DNA from: Stomoxys calcitrans
Taxonomy: Eukaryota; Arthropoda; Insecta; Diptera; Muscidae
Assembly (NCBI RefSeq): GCF_963082655.1
Contig: NC_081552.1
Coordinates: 100,043,523-100,107,522 of the forward strand
Direction: 5' to 3'
DNA: 64,000 nucleotides
Of the stretch, positions 54,996-64,000 are shown in pieces. The position numbers and the translations under genes were made by a program. The notes below the pieces were generated by a model. The model was given only the letters and a program-made list of their open reading frames with translations. It was not told where the DNA came from and searched no databases. How positions within the stretch are numbered: position 1 is the first letter of the stretch; the number at the start of each line of letters is the position of its first letter.

Positions 54996-56945
54996 CGCCG
55001 ATTCTCTCCATCTATGCAAAGTGGTCCATAAATTTTACGATGAATTTTTCTCTCATACACTGGAAACACTGCCTCGTCTGCTGTCGCAAGTACCCATGCC
55101 TCGGAACCATAGTAACAGTGTCTTGTATAGTGGGATCTTCGTCTGTCGAGAGGTGGCCTTGTTTCTAAACTGCTTACTCAATCCAAAGTAGCACCTGTTT
55201 GCCTGTACTATTTTTCGCTTTATTTCAAAACTCATTCGTCATACGGTTATGGCGGTGCCTAGATGGAGAAAGTTGTTGACTATCTCAAATTTCAAAATTT
55301 CCCCATTTTCCTTCTCTGCTCAGCTGCACAAGGCGTTTTTGGAGTTGATACCATCCATATTGTCTCATTTCCATTTGCTGCCAGACCTTCTTTTACTGAT
55401 TCTCTTTCGATTCTTTCAAAGGCTGCAGTTATTACTTCCGGTGACGGATCTATGATATCGATGTCGTCGGCTTACAAGTAGCATGTGTTTTCTTGTGTGT
55501 AGTGTGTCAAATCTATCACATCTCCATCTCGTATAATCTTCTCCAAAGAGATCATACGATAAGCTATCTCCTTGCCTGAAATCTCGTTTGGTATTGAATT
55601 GTTCTGAGAAACTCTATTCTATTCTTACTGAGGAACGTGTATCAGCAAGTGTCATTTTGCAGGGTCTTATTGATTTTGCAGGGATACCAAACCAGGACAC
55701 GGCTTGAAATACCTTTGAACGTATAGGGCTATCGAAAGCGGGTTGGTAGTCAACAACGAGATTGTAGGTTTTGATTTGTCTTTCTCGGGTTTTTTACAGG
55801 ATTTGCCGCAGTGTGAAAATTTGGTCTAGGATGGATTTATCTCTCGCAATGATAGGGCCCAATTATCTCAACACGCTCGAGAGTATCTTGTATTCCAAAA
55901 GTATCTTGTATTTCTTACTCCTCTGTAGCTGGCACATTCCGTCTTGTCTCCTTTCTTGTGTACGGGACATAGTATGCTGAGGTTCCAATCATCGGGTATG
56001 CCTTCTTCTAGCTAGATTGCGCAGATAAGCTGATGCATGCGCCTTATCTGCGTGTCGACTCCGGTCTTAAATAGTTCAGCGGCTAACCCGTCGACTCTTG
56101 CTGCATTGTTGTTTTTCAGTCGGTTTACTGCTACTTGGAACTCATTCTGACTAGGAGACAAACAATCTGTACCATCATCAGGGATTGGTTCTACGGTATC
56201 CTCTTCCTCGCCATAGTCGGACACTAGCAGCTGTTCAGTTCAGCGGCTAACCCGTCGACTCTTGCTGCCTTGTTGTTTTTCAGTCGGGTTACTGCTACTT
56301 GGAACTCATTCTAACTAGGAGACAAACAATCTGTACCATCATCAGGGATTGGTTCTACGGTATCCTCTTCCCCGCCATAGTCGGACACTAGCAGCTGAGT
56401 AAAATGTTCTTTCCATATCCTCAGCAAACTATCTGTATCAGTTACAAGATTTCCTTCTTTGTCTCTGCAGGAGGATGTGCCTGTACCAAAGCCATCGGTT
56501 TGTTGTTTGATAGATTTTCCGGAAGCAGCACTTTTGGCTTCAGTAGCATCTCGACACTCTTGGTTGTACCATGGGTTTCTTGGGAAAGCTTCCGGTACCC
56601 AAGTACGGATTTCGCAGCACTTTCCATGAAGTGGGCGATGTATTGCCACTGCGCCTTTATATCATCAGGACAAGGAATGCTTTCATCAGGCAGTTGCGTC
56701 AGTCGAGTGGAGTGTGCTGTTGCCATCTGTTGAATTTGCAGCATTTCAATGTCCAGCTTCCGTGCAGTGTCAGATTCTACTTTCCTCGCCATGTTCAACG
56801 GGTGCTAACGTTTGTCCCAACAAGGTAATGATTCGAGTCCATATTTGCTCCAGATTTAACACAGTGATTGAATACCTCTCATCTATCACAACGTGATCAA
56901 TTTGGTTTGTCGTGTTTTGATCGGATGACAGCAATGCGGCTTTGT
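54996..56945 (-). pseudogene. RTE-like LINE (LINE-B), decayed copy 2
   Basis: From 56945 downward on the minus strand: endonuclease tail (TTNQIDHVVIDERYSI, with the N-Q-I-D-H-V motif); linker (HFMESAAKSVLGYRK; TSSCRDKEGNLVTDTDSLLR); a 164-bp tandem duplication at 56075-56402; RT fingers and palm with many frameshifts (DQIFTLRQIL near 55810, FGIPAK, FRQGDSLS near 55585). ADDIDII at about 55455-55471 is preceded by a TAA at 55472-55474 in place of the Tyr of YADD. Thumb and C-terminus follow (RCYFGLSKQFRNKATSRQTK; RKIYGPLCIDGE). It is more complete than copy 1, but dead. The family call rests on the same features. Confidence 0.65.
56075..56402 (-). repeat. 164-bp tandem duplication inside LINE-B
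   Basis: TTCAGCGGCTAACCCGTCGA begins both 56075 and 56239, and each copy runs to GGACACTAGCAGCTG. The copies differ at only a few positions. The junction sequence GTTCAG could be the microhomology used. Confidence 0.85.
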
Positions 56946-56948
56946 TAC

Positions 56949-57765
56949 TTTTTATACCCTGCACCACCACTGTGGCACAGGGTATTATAGATTTGTGCAT
57001 TTGTTTGCAACGCTAAGAAGGAGAAGAGCTAGACCCACTGATAAGTATACCGATCGACTCAGAATCACTTTCTGATTCGATTTAGCCATGTCCGTCCGTC
57101 CGTCAGTCCGTCCGTCTGTGAGTCCATGTATTCTTGCAATCAAAGTGCAGGTCGTATTTGTTGCTCGATTGTCACGAAATTTTGCACATGTCACTAAGGA
57201 CAAACGCTATTGATTTGGAAAAACATCGTTTCAGATTTAAATATAGCTCACATATATATCTTTCATCCGATATGGCTTTTTAAGGCTGTAGAAGCCACAA
57301 TTTTCGTCCGATCTTCACAAAATTTGGCATTGGGTATTTAGTTTGAGGTCTACATATGCGTTCTAAATTTCATAAAAATCGGATCAGATTTAGATATAGC
57401 TCCCATATATATCTTTCATCCGAAATGGACTTTAATGGCTGTAGAAGCCACAGATTTAGTCCGTTTTTAAAAGTATTTTGCACGAGGTGTTTTATTTGAC
57501 GTCTCAATATGTGTGAAAATGTTCATGAAAATTGGTCCATATTTAGATATAGCTCCCATATATATCTTTCATCCGATATGGCCGTTTAAGGATGTAGAAG
57601 CCACAATTTTTTACCGATCTTTACTTGGCATGGGGTGTTTTATTTGACGTCTCCATATGTGTGCAAAATTTCATAAATATCGGTTGAGATTTACATATAG
57701 CTCCCATATATATGTATCGCCCGATTTGCACTTAAATGGCCGAAGAAGCTTCAATTTTCAACCGA
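56949..57765 (-). mobile_element. DINE-c element
   Basis: It starts TTTTTATACCCTGCACCACC + ACTGTGGCACAGGGTATTAT, a clear ATACCC...GGGTAT hairpin. ATAAGTATACCGATCGACTC and GTCCGTCCGTCAGTCCGTCC follow. Four units of about 152 bp contain ATATAGCTCCCATATATATC (near 57240, 57393, 57546, 57694). The other terminus is missing where LINE-A begins. This is the reference copy for 25207-25660. Confidence 0.62.
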
Positions 57766-57769
57766 TCGG

Positions 57770-59640
57770 GTGAAGTATTGAGCAGTAGGTGGATTTTTTG
57801 AAGCGCCATCCACCAGACCTTAACACCATGTAGCATAATAGCTCTGACAACTGCAGTATATACCCAATGTATGACACGGGGTCTAATTTCCCAACTTTTG
57901 CCAATGGCTCTCTTGCAGGTGTATGGCAAGAGTGGCCTTTCTTGCCCTTTCCAAAACGCTGGATTTGAAGTTAATTTTCCTGTCCAGCAAAACACCCAGG
58001 TATTTTGCGCTTTCTGTAAATGGAACATTCTATCCACCAAGGAGACAGGTTCCACTGTAGGCAACTTGTATCTCCTGCTGAAAAGAACTACTTATGTCTT
58101 GCATGGATTTATACCCAGACCACTTCGCTGTTGCTCGTAGAGCTTCCTGAATTATATCTCTTAGAGTGCTGGGATACTTTCCCCTAACCGCATTTGTCTC
58201 GTCATCAGCATACGCGACCACTTTTAGGCCTTTTTATTCCAGAGACAATAATATATTGTTAATGGCTATATTCCAAAGCAGAGGAGACAGTACACCTCCT
58301 TGAGTTGTTCCTCTGCTGACGCATATTTTTAGATCGACAGATCCCAAGCCTACCGTAATGAATCTTTTAGTAAGTAAGTTATTAATAAACTTTCTTACAG
58401 TAGAGTTAAATCCTGGAAACTCCAACTCCTTCGTGATTGACGCCGGTTTTACATTATTTAAAGCACCTTCAATGTCAGGAAATGTTACCATTGCATATTC
58501 CTTGAAATAATCCTCTATGTAGCCGACTAGGTCGGGAAGGATTGTTTCAGTGGATTTGCCCTTAGTAAATTCATGCTGCTGACGCGACAGGCGATCTCCA
58601 GGGATCTTTGCCCTAAAATATGTTTCTATCAACCTCTCAAGAGTCTTCAGCAAAAAGGATGACAAACTAATAGGATGAAAATCTTTCACCTTCGTGTGGT
58701 AGGGTTTTCCTGCTTTCGGAGTGAAAATGACCTTCATGTCCCTCCATCCCATTGCATCCTACTGCCCTAATCCAGGGAACACAGCTTTTAATTCAAACGT
58801 TGATACATGATCAGGGCCTGACGACTTAAGGGAGTCGAAACTTCTTATCGCCCTGGGGATTTTCGGCTCATATACAATTTCCCTAATGGCCTCCGACGAA
58901 TGCATATCAGTGACAACCTCTTCTGGCGCCACGTTGTCCGTTGGAGAATTTCTCGGGAAATGTGTATCAACGAGTAGACCTAGTGTTTCCTCACTAGACA
59001 TTGTTCATACATTCTCCGACTTCTGGATATACCCCACCGTAATAGGTCTCGAGGACAGAATCTTCCTTAGCCCAGAGGCCACAGATGTATCCTCCACGGA
59101 GCTGCAGAATTCTACCCAGGATTTGTTCTGAGCCTTTCTAAGCTCGCCCTTATATTTTCTTAACTCAGCCTTATAAATGTCCCAATCGTCATGTGCTCTT
59201 ATTGCTTTTGCTCTGTTGAAGAGTTTTCTGCAGTTCTTCCTTAGACCAACCAGCTCTGGGGTCCACCATGGCGGTCGCTGTTTGCCCCTTGGCTTGGCAT
59301 TAGGGCATGCTGACACAAGCGAGTCATTCAAGGCCTTCGTGATCTGCTTGACCACTATATCTATGTCGTCCGTAGTTTCAACCTTTCTTTTCTAGTCTAG
59401 AAGGGATAGTGTTGCAGAATTTGTGCCGAAATTTATCCCAATTCGCGTCTTTCTGTTTAGGCGAAGGTGTACTACTCCAGTATTTTCTCCAAGGCTAAAA
59501 CTAATATAACGATGATCAGAGAAACTGTGGTCATCCAACACTTCCCAGTCGCATATTCTTCCACTTATATTTTCCGATACAAAGGAAATGTCTAGTACCT
59601 CCTACCTGTTCCTGGTAATAAGGATCGGTTTATCCCCTTT
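57770..59640 (-). pseudogene. LINE-A, broken copy 2, ORF2
   Basis: Minus strand, from 59640 down: endonuclease tail with FSDHRYISFSLGENTG (S-D-H intact); linker NDSLVSACPNAKPRGK and WWTPELVGLRKNCRKLFNR (59005-59355), open for over 110 codons; IPRAIRSFDSLKSSGPDHV; WRDMKVIFTPKAGKPYHTKV; DFHPISLSSFLLKTLERLIE; TFPDIEGALNNVK; CVSRGTTQGGVLSPLLWNIA (58234-58752, 172 codons open); then VAYADDE near 58205-58221, the catalytic motif. The frame breaks again before IGKSWEIRPRVIHWVYTAVV. RNase H is absent because DINE-c cuts the element at about 57765. It keeps the palm that copy 1 lacks. Confidence 0.72.
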
Positions 59641-60855
59641 TTTACAAATCGCCAAATTGCCGTGCACATCCAGGGGCAGGTAAGAAAGCTGTGGAACCAC
59701 TCTTTCTCAGGACACTGGGCACTTGTGATGTGGACGATTTCTCCTTAGATGTGGTCGTTAGTTGCTCAGGCAAGTGTTCAGCAATAACTTCTGAGTCATC
59801 TCCTGATTCTCCAACCCCACCGCTTCAATAGACCTTCGGTTTCAACTTATTGAATCCGTAAGATACAACCCCTTCAGACTTGTTGAGGTTTGCGAGACAT
59901 CCGGAGCATAGTACGAATACTGCATGTCTTCGGTCACCATCAGCCTCATCCTATCTACCAATCTTCTAGTCGGTGGTTGAAAGATTGGGATTACATTCCC
60001 TTAGTTGTTCAAGTATAGCTTCAGGATCTGAGGGAATCCGTGGTATTCAAGCATACGACATTGGTCGGGAAGGAATATCTTCCTTCATGGCAAAATCTTT
60101 TGCTGCACCCGGATAGATCTCACCAATCTTTTTTAGCGCACAATGATTAATTTCAATTGAGCTTTGACCCTAGGAGGCAATTGTATCGGCCTCAATACCA
60201 GCCTGCATCGTCACAAACTGGAGGAGACCCAGGAAATACCGCAAGGACATCGGAGTATACTGATGACAGTCCATTGAGTATCCCACTCCAATTATTCCTA
60301 GGTATGCAGCCCTGTTCTTCTCCCTTGTCAACAACTGCCATCACCAAACTGTCCCTAGCGACATTAGCAAAGGTTCTTGGACCCATCTTACTGTTGTTCG
60401 CCTAGTTCTTTTAGGCATGCGATGCACTCCAGGTGACCGCAGCCTTTTGGCTGACTGCGGTGCAGTTTCCGAATCTAGACGTGTTGTCTTTGGGTTAGCC
60501 TGTGCAGCGAATTCCCGAGCCCAGTTTAGGGAATCTCTCTCCCAATCAGTGAGAATACTAGCATCATTTGCAACAAGCCTCTCAATAAACCTGAGAGCGA
60601 CGCGTCGTCTATTATTCCAACCGGGGAAGGCCGATGGCCTAGGCAAATAATAGGCATGCGAAGAAGGAATAGGTTCGGCCTTGTACTTTAGACTCGAACC
60701 AGGTGTCTTCGTCAAAAGCCCCTGCTTACCAGCCGTCTGACGGCTAATGGAGCCTGAAGCAGCCGCTCCACCAGTCGAAGTTTCAGTAGCAGACAACATG
60801 CTACGGCCTGATACCACCACCGCAGCTGTTGGGTCTTTGGAGTCCAATCTAAGCT
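59640..60855 (-). pseudogene. LINE-A ORF1 (gag-like), broken
   Basis: Upstream of ORF2 on the same strand. The N-terminal part (from about 60855) is rich in S, T, A and G (GGAAASGSISRQTAGKQGLL), then NRRRVALRFIERLVANDASI and a basic cluster KRLRSPGVHRMPKRTRRT. After a frameshift: FANVARDSLVMAVVDKGEEQ; then KKIGEIYPGAAKDFA and IPRIPSDPEAILE-LRECNPNLS. The acidic tail VGESGDDSEVIAEHLPEQLT ends near 59690. The order of basic region, conserved middle domain and acidic tail is that of LINE ORF1 proteins of this group, which bind RNA. At least three breaks are present. The start is lost at the DINE-b junction. Most of the endonuclease between ORF1 and ORF2 is deleted. Confidence 0.6.
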
Positions 60856-61122
60856 TCGAAAACTTTCGGTAATTTGGCCCAGATCGGTTCAGATTTGTAT
60901 TTAGTTGCCATATAGACCGATCTCTCGGTTTAAAGTTTTTGAACCATAAAAGGCGCATTTGTTGTCCAATTCAGCCGAAATTTCGGACAGTGTGTTGTGT
61001 TAGGCCCTTCGACATTTGGCCCAGATCGGTGCAGATTTGGATATAGCTGCCATTGAGACCGATCTCCCGATTTAAAGTATTTGCCCCATAAAGGGCACAT
61101 TTATGGTCCAAATCGGACCATA
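60856..61122 (-). mobile_element. DINE-b core fragment
   Basis: Two units (CAGATCGGTTCAGATTTGTA; GGATATAGCTGCCATTGAGA) lie between LINE-A and HEL-1. No termini are seen. Confidence 0.55.
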
Positions 61123-62164
61123 TTTGATATCTGAAGGGGGGCGGACCCTCCCCCTTACCCTAATTTTCAGAAACGCCGGATCTCGGAGATGGGTAATGTG
61201 ATTTAAGCGAAATTTTGTGTGCTCTCATATAGTACCCTAAAAATAAAAATTTGGTATCCAAATTTCGGATGGGGTACCTAGGAAGGCTGCCCCACCCTAA
61301 AACCTACCAAACATATATTTAGACCTATCACGATAATATGGGACTCAAATGAAAGGTATTTAGGATAAGAAAACGTATCTGATATCCAATTTTCGGACCA
61401 AGTGCTAGGGGGACCACCCCAAGCCCCAAAACACCCCTAAATCGGACATATTTACCACCCATTGCAATATGGGACTCAAATGAAAGATATTTGCGAGTAG
61501 AATACGAATCTGATATCCAAATATGGGATCAAGTGTTTGACGGGGCGTCTCTCACCAAAAACATCCCCAAAGGGGACAAATTTACGACCACAGCAATATG
61601 GGGCTCAAATGAATGTTCTTTGGGAGTAAAGCAAGAATTGGGGGGTAGAGCAAGAATTGATACCCATTTTCGGAACCAATTTGCTGGGGGTCCCCACACA
61701 CAGAAATTTTTTACTGACCATCGAAATATGGGGCTCAAATAAAGGTATTTGGGAGTAGAATAAGAATTTGATATCCATATGTAGGAACATTATTTAGGGC
61801 ATCACCCCCTTCCCAAAACACCTCCAAAGGAAAAAGATGTTTCGACCATGCCAATATGTGGCTCAAATGAAAGATATTTGAGATTAGAAAACGAATTTGA
61901 CAACGTATTTTGGGGCCATGTGTTTGGGGGACGCCTCATCCTGTAAACTCCCCTTAAGCCAATGTCAATATGGGGTTAAAATAAATGGTATTTGGGAGAA
62001 GAGCACGATGCTGATATTTTTTCAGTGCCAAGTATCTGGGGGACCACCTCTCCCCCGAAAACACCACTAACTCAGACATCATGAGAATATCGGGCTGAAA
62101 TAAAGTATGTTAAGAATGATATAAAGTAAAAGAAGGCGCAGCGGAGCGGGCCAGGATCAGCTTG
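61123..62164 (+). mobile_element. HEL-1, 5' truncated
   Basis: It starts within the 5' section (TTTGATATCTGAAGGGGGGC), shows the empty MITE site CTCTCATATAGTACCCTAAA at 61223, and has about seven core units. It ends GCGGAGCGGGCCAGGATCAG + CTTG, a variant of CTAG also seen in the reversed copy at 16495. The remainder of a DDE transposon follows directly. Confidence 0.66.
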
Positions 62165-62630
62165 TGGTCCATATAATTGAAGATTATTTCATGCAAATGT
62201 TGACCGTGACCACGTCTCAAACGGTCCATTCGCTTAGTCCAATTTTGGCATACTCTTTCCAACATTTCGGCCGGTAACTCACGAATAAACGCATCAATGT
62301 TGTCTTCCATTGCGGCAATTTTAGCGGGCTTGTCTGTATAGACATGAGCTTTAACATAGCCCCACAAAAAATATCTAGGCGGCCAATTGACCGGTCCCGA
62401 ACGTGATATAAAATATTCACCGAACTCGCCTCTCAATAAGTTCATTGTTAAGAGTGCTGTGTGGCATGAGGTACAGTCTTGTTGAAACCACATGTCATGC
62501 AAGTCAAGCGTTGTTCATTTGTAAGACGATTCATAGTTAAATTATAGACGAAACTGAAGATGTTTGACAGTAAAACAAAACACGAACCTCACATGAGCTA
62601 TTTAAACCAGTGTGCCCAAATGATAATAGG
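62165..62630 (-). pseudogene. Internally deleted DDE transposase
   Basis: The minus strand starts ATG at 62534 with MNRLTNEQRL, a start typical of a Tc1/mariner-superfamily transposase of insects. It then jumps (about 62512) to the catalytic half: MWFQQDCTSCHTALLTMNLL (the Q-Q-D Asp), GEYFISRSGPVNWPPR, and directly YFLWGYVKAHVY. The D-x-T-P-x-D stretch expected before FLWGYV, with the last acidic residue, is missing. The C-terminus RGHGQHLHEIIF is complete. Two deletions and a frameshift disable it. The 3' terminal repeat is lost against HEL-1. TGTGCCCAAATGATAATAGG near 62610 may be the other terminus. Confidence 0.6.
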
Positions 62631-62747
62631 TAAAAAATTTCCGTTTATTATATTTGACAGCTAACAGCTGTGCGATTTTAAAATTTTAAAAATTGACTTA
62701 AATGCCGTCAGATCATTAACCGCTGAGCGTCGAGGAAGATGAGAGTA

Positions 62748-62945
62748 CAAAACATTTGATTGGTGTGTCCTGCGCTGGCAGTCAGAAGGAGCTCCACTTT
62801 ATGTTATCATTTCTTTCAGAACCTGTCTGATTTAATGGATGTGAACATTCGCAAGTTATTGCGCAACGGTAGGAACTACAAGGCAACTTCTTTCTCATGT
62901 GGTATCACAATGGGTAAAAACTTCTTAGTGAGTCTGATGTTAGAC
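62748..62945 (+). pseudogene. LINE-A 3' end fragment
   Basis: CPALAVRRSSTLCYHFFQNL then SDLMDVNIRKLL and ATSFSCGITM match the LINE-A C-terminal region and 3' end at about 39870-40065 (KSSTLGSHFFENL; SDLAEVNFRKIL). Only the last 200 bp are present, a common result of 5'-truncated insertion. It is fused to a DINE-a at 62946. Confidence 0.65.
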
Positions 62946-63355
62946 TTTTTAGGCAAACAAAGCATAAAAGAAAAGAACTGCTATGCTATTGGAGCTATAT
63001 CACCTTTTTGGTCCGATTCGGACCATAATTGAATTGAATGTTGGAGAACATTGTAGAAGTCATTGTTTAAAATGTCAGTCAATTCGAATTAGAATTGCGT
63101 GGCTCAAGAAGTAAATTCAGGAGATCGGTTTATATGGGAGCTGTATCAGGCTATATACCGATTCAGACCATATTTGACACGTATGTTGAAAGTGGTGGGG
63201 ACGCCGTTGTACAAATTTTCATCCAAATCGAATAAAAATTGCGCCCACTAGTGTCTCAAAAAGTCAAAATTCAAGTCCGGTTTATATGGCAACTATATCA
63301 AAACATGGATCGATATGGCCCATTTACAATCCCAACCGACCTACACTAATAATGT
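62946..63355 (+). mobile_element. DINE-a, both ends missing
   Basis: It starts in the 5' region (TTTTTAGGCAAACAAAGCAT), passes one to two units (AAAACATGGATCGATATGGC) and stops at CCGACCTACACTAATAATG, before the conserved block. Confidence 0.6.
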
Positions 63356-63945
63356 GGTCATATGTTAAGCAATTCTCACGAAATTTGGTACAAATGATGA
63401 CCTTATTACTCCCGGCGTCGATTAACACTCGTTAGGTGCAAATTTTTAACTATTTTCAAGAAATTTAATAAGACATTTTTTATAAGCCGTCTGAAAGCGT
63501 CTGCTAAATTTTATCGAAACAGGTTAAAATTTGCATATAGCTTTTGGCATTTTGGGACACTCAAATCAGCATATTTTCCAATTACACATGTTATGACGAA
63601 CGCTATGCCAATAGACTTTTTAGGGCCACATGACCTATGACTGGGCACTCTATCAACCACTGACCTTCGAATCTTTTCAGAAATACGTTCTCCTAGATTT
63701 AATGGTTGCATAACTATCTGAGAAGATATTTTGTTCAACCAGTTCTTTAATGGATCTCCGCCTGGTACACATTATAGTGATCGAGTAATCTTTTCTATAT
63801 GAAATTTGGCATATAGGGGATCCAGCTGCTGCCACTGCCAGCTCCTGAGCTGTGTTTTCTCTCAGCCTTATAACAATCTTTTGGGCAAGTCTTTTGGTTT
63901 CCGCTTTCCCGATGTGTAGCTGGCTAAATTGTGTTACCGCTATAT
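63356..63945 (-). other. Possible LINE C-terminal debris
   Basis: A minus-strand frame at 63511-63738 contains AFVITCVIGKYADLSVPKC, which loosely recalls the T-G-H-C-x-I-G-x-H-A segment after RNase H in I/Loa-type LINEs. An upstream frame (LGKAETKRLAQKIV-like, 63780-63905) is unassigned. Evidence is thin. The rest is unremarkable. Confidence 0.25.
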
Positions 63946-64000
63946 GGCCACCGTGGCACAGTGATAAGCATGTCCGCCTTTGGCGCCGAATGCCTGGGTG
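63946..64000 (+). mobile_element. tRNA-derived SINE head, cut by window end
   Basis: GGCCACCGTGGCACAGTGAT + AAGCATGTCCGCC has the shape of a tRNA 5' half with an A-box (TGGCACAGTGAT, consensus TGGCNNAGTGG). CTGGGTG at the edge would begin the B-box region. Similar heads introduce a SINE common in higher flies. A tRNA gene or pseudogene is the alternative. The B-box and tail are outside the window. Confidence 0.55.

Overview
The window is a repeat-dense, gene-poor stretch of an animal nuclear genome, almost certainly a higher fly. The evidence is the dominant repeat type. Many elements carry the block CCATAAAGTATATATATTC followed by TTGATC, a run of GTCCGTCCGTCTGTC, and a terminal hairpin of the form ATACCC...GGGTAT. 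These are the hallmarks I know from the INE-1/DINE-1 (Helentron-type) elements of Drosophila. The subfamilies here look like those of calyptrate flies (house fly, stable fly group). That genus-level suggestion is inference. I found no intact host gene, rRNA or complete tRNA gene. Nearly every long open frame is a by-product of tandem repeats or a decayed transposon.

Names used below are mine. DINE-a starts AACAAGTAAAAGCG, has the palindrome TTCGGCCGGGCCGAA, and carries TATACCCTCCACCAT near its 5' end with the inverse ATGGTGGAGGGTATA at its 3' end. DINE-b starts AACAAGTAAAAAGGCG and has ATACCCACCACC / GGTGGTGGGTAT. DINE-c begins (on the minus strand) TATACCCTGCACCACC. DINE-d is a related family with GGGAGCTATATCAGG units. 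All have a core of tandem units of about 150 bp. HEL-1 is a Helitron-like family: 5' CTTATATATAAAAATC, a (GTTT)n tract, the motif CGGCTGAACCGATTTTC, a core of roughly 110-130 bp units (CAATATGGGGCTCAAATG...), and 3' end GCGGAGCGGGCCCGGGTC + AGCTAG, followed by T. HEL-2, HEL-3 and HEL-4 are relatives. The '+' strand is the orientation beginning AACAAGTAAAA (DINE) or CTTATATA (HEL).

Layout. 1-8755: DINE-b, DINE-a, then HEL-1 nested in HEL-2 and DINE-a nested in a second HEL-1. 8756-11140: minus-strand coding debris (gag-like pieces, an RTE-like LINE, and an unexplained helix-rich frame at 10935-11140). 11146-23653: DINE and HEL elements, mostly minus strand, with a DINE-a nested in HEL-1. 23654-31180: low-copy DNA alternating with DINE and HEL elements, one mariner MITE and a long fold-back. 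31190-36462: a LINE remnant, a (TA)n tract, two HEL-1 in tandem and a DINE-a. 37115-40105: a broken RNase H-bearing LINE (LINE-A). 40156-46708: DINE elements and a decayed mariner. 46713-54190: HEL-1, DINE-d, HEL-2 and a second copy of the window's first kilobase. 54380-60855: LINE debris, including a second LINE-A on the opposite strand. 61123-64000: HEL-1, a deleted DDE transposon, a LINE-A 3' end, a DINE-a fragment and the head of a tRNA-derived SINE cut by the window edge.

The interest lies in nesting and recombination. Several insertions can be checked against an empty site elsewhere in the same window. The non-autonomous elements (HEL, DINE, MITE) have no intact helper here, and every protein-coding transposon present is disabled.
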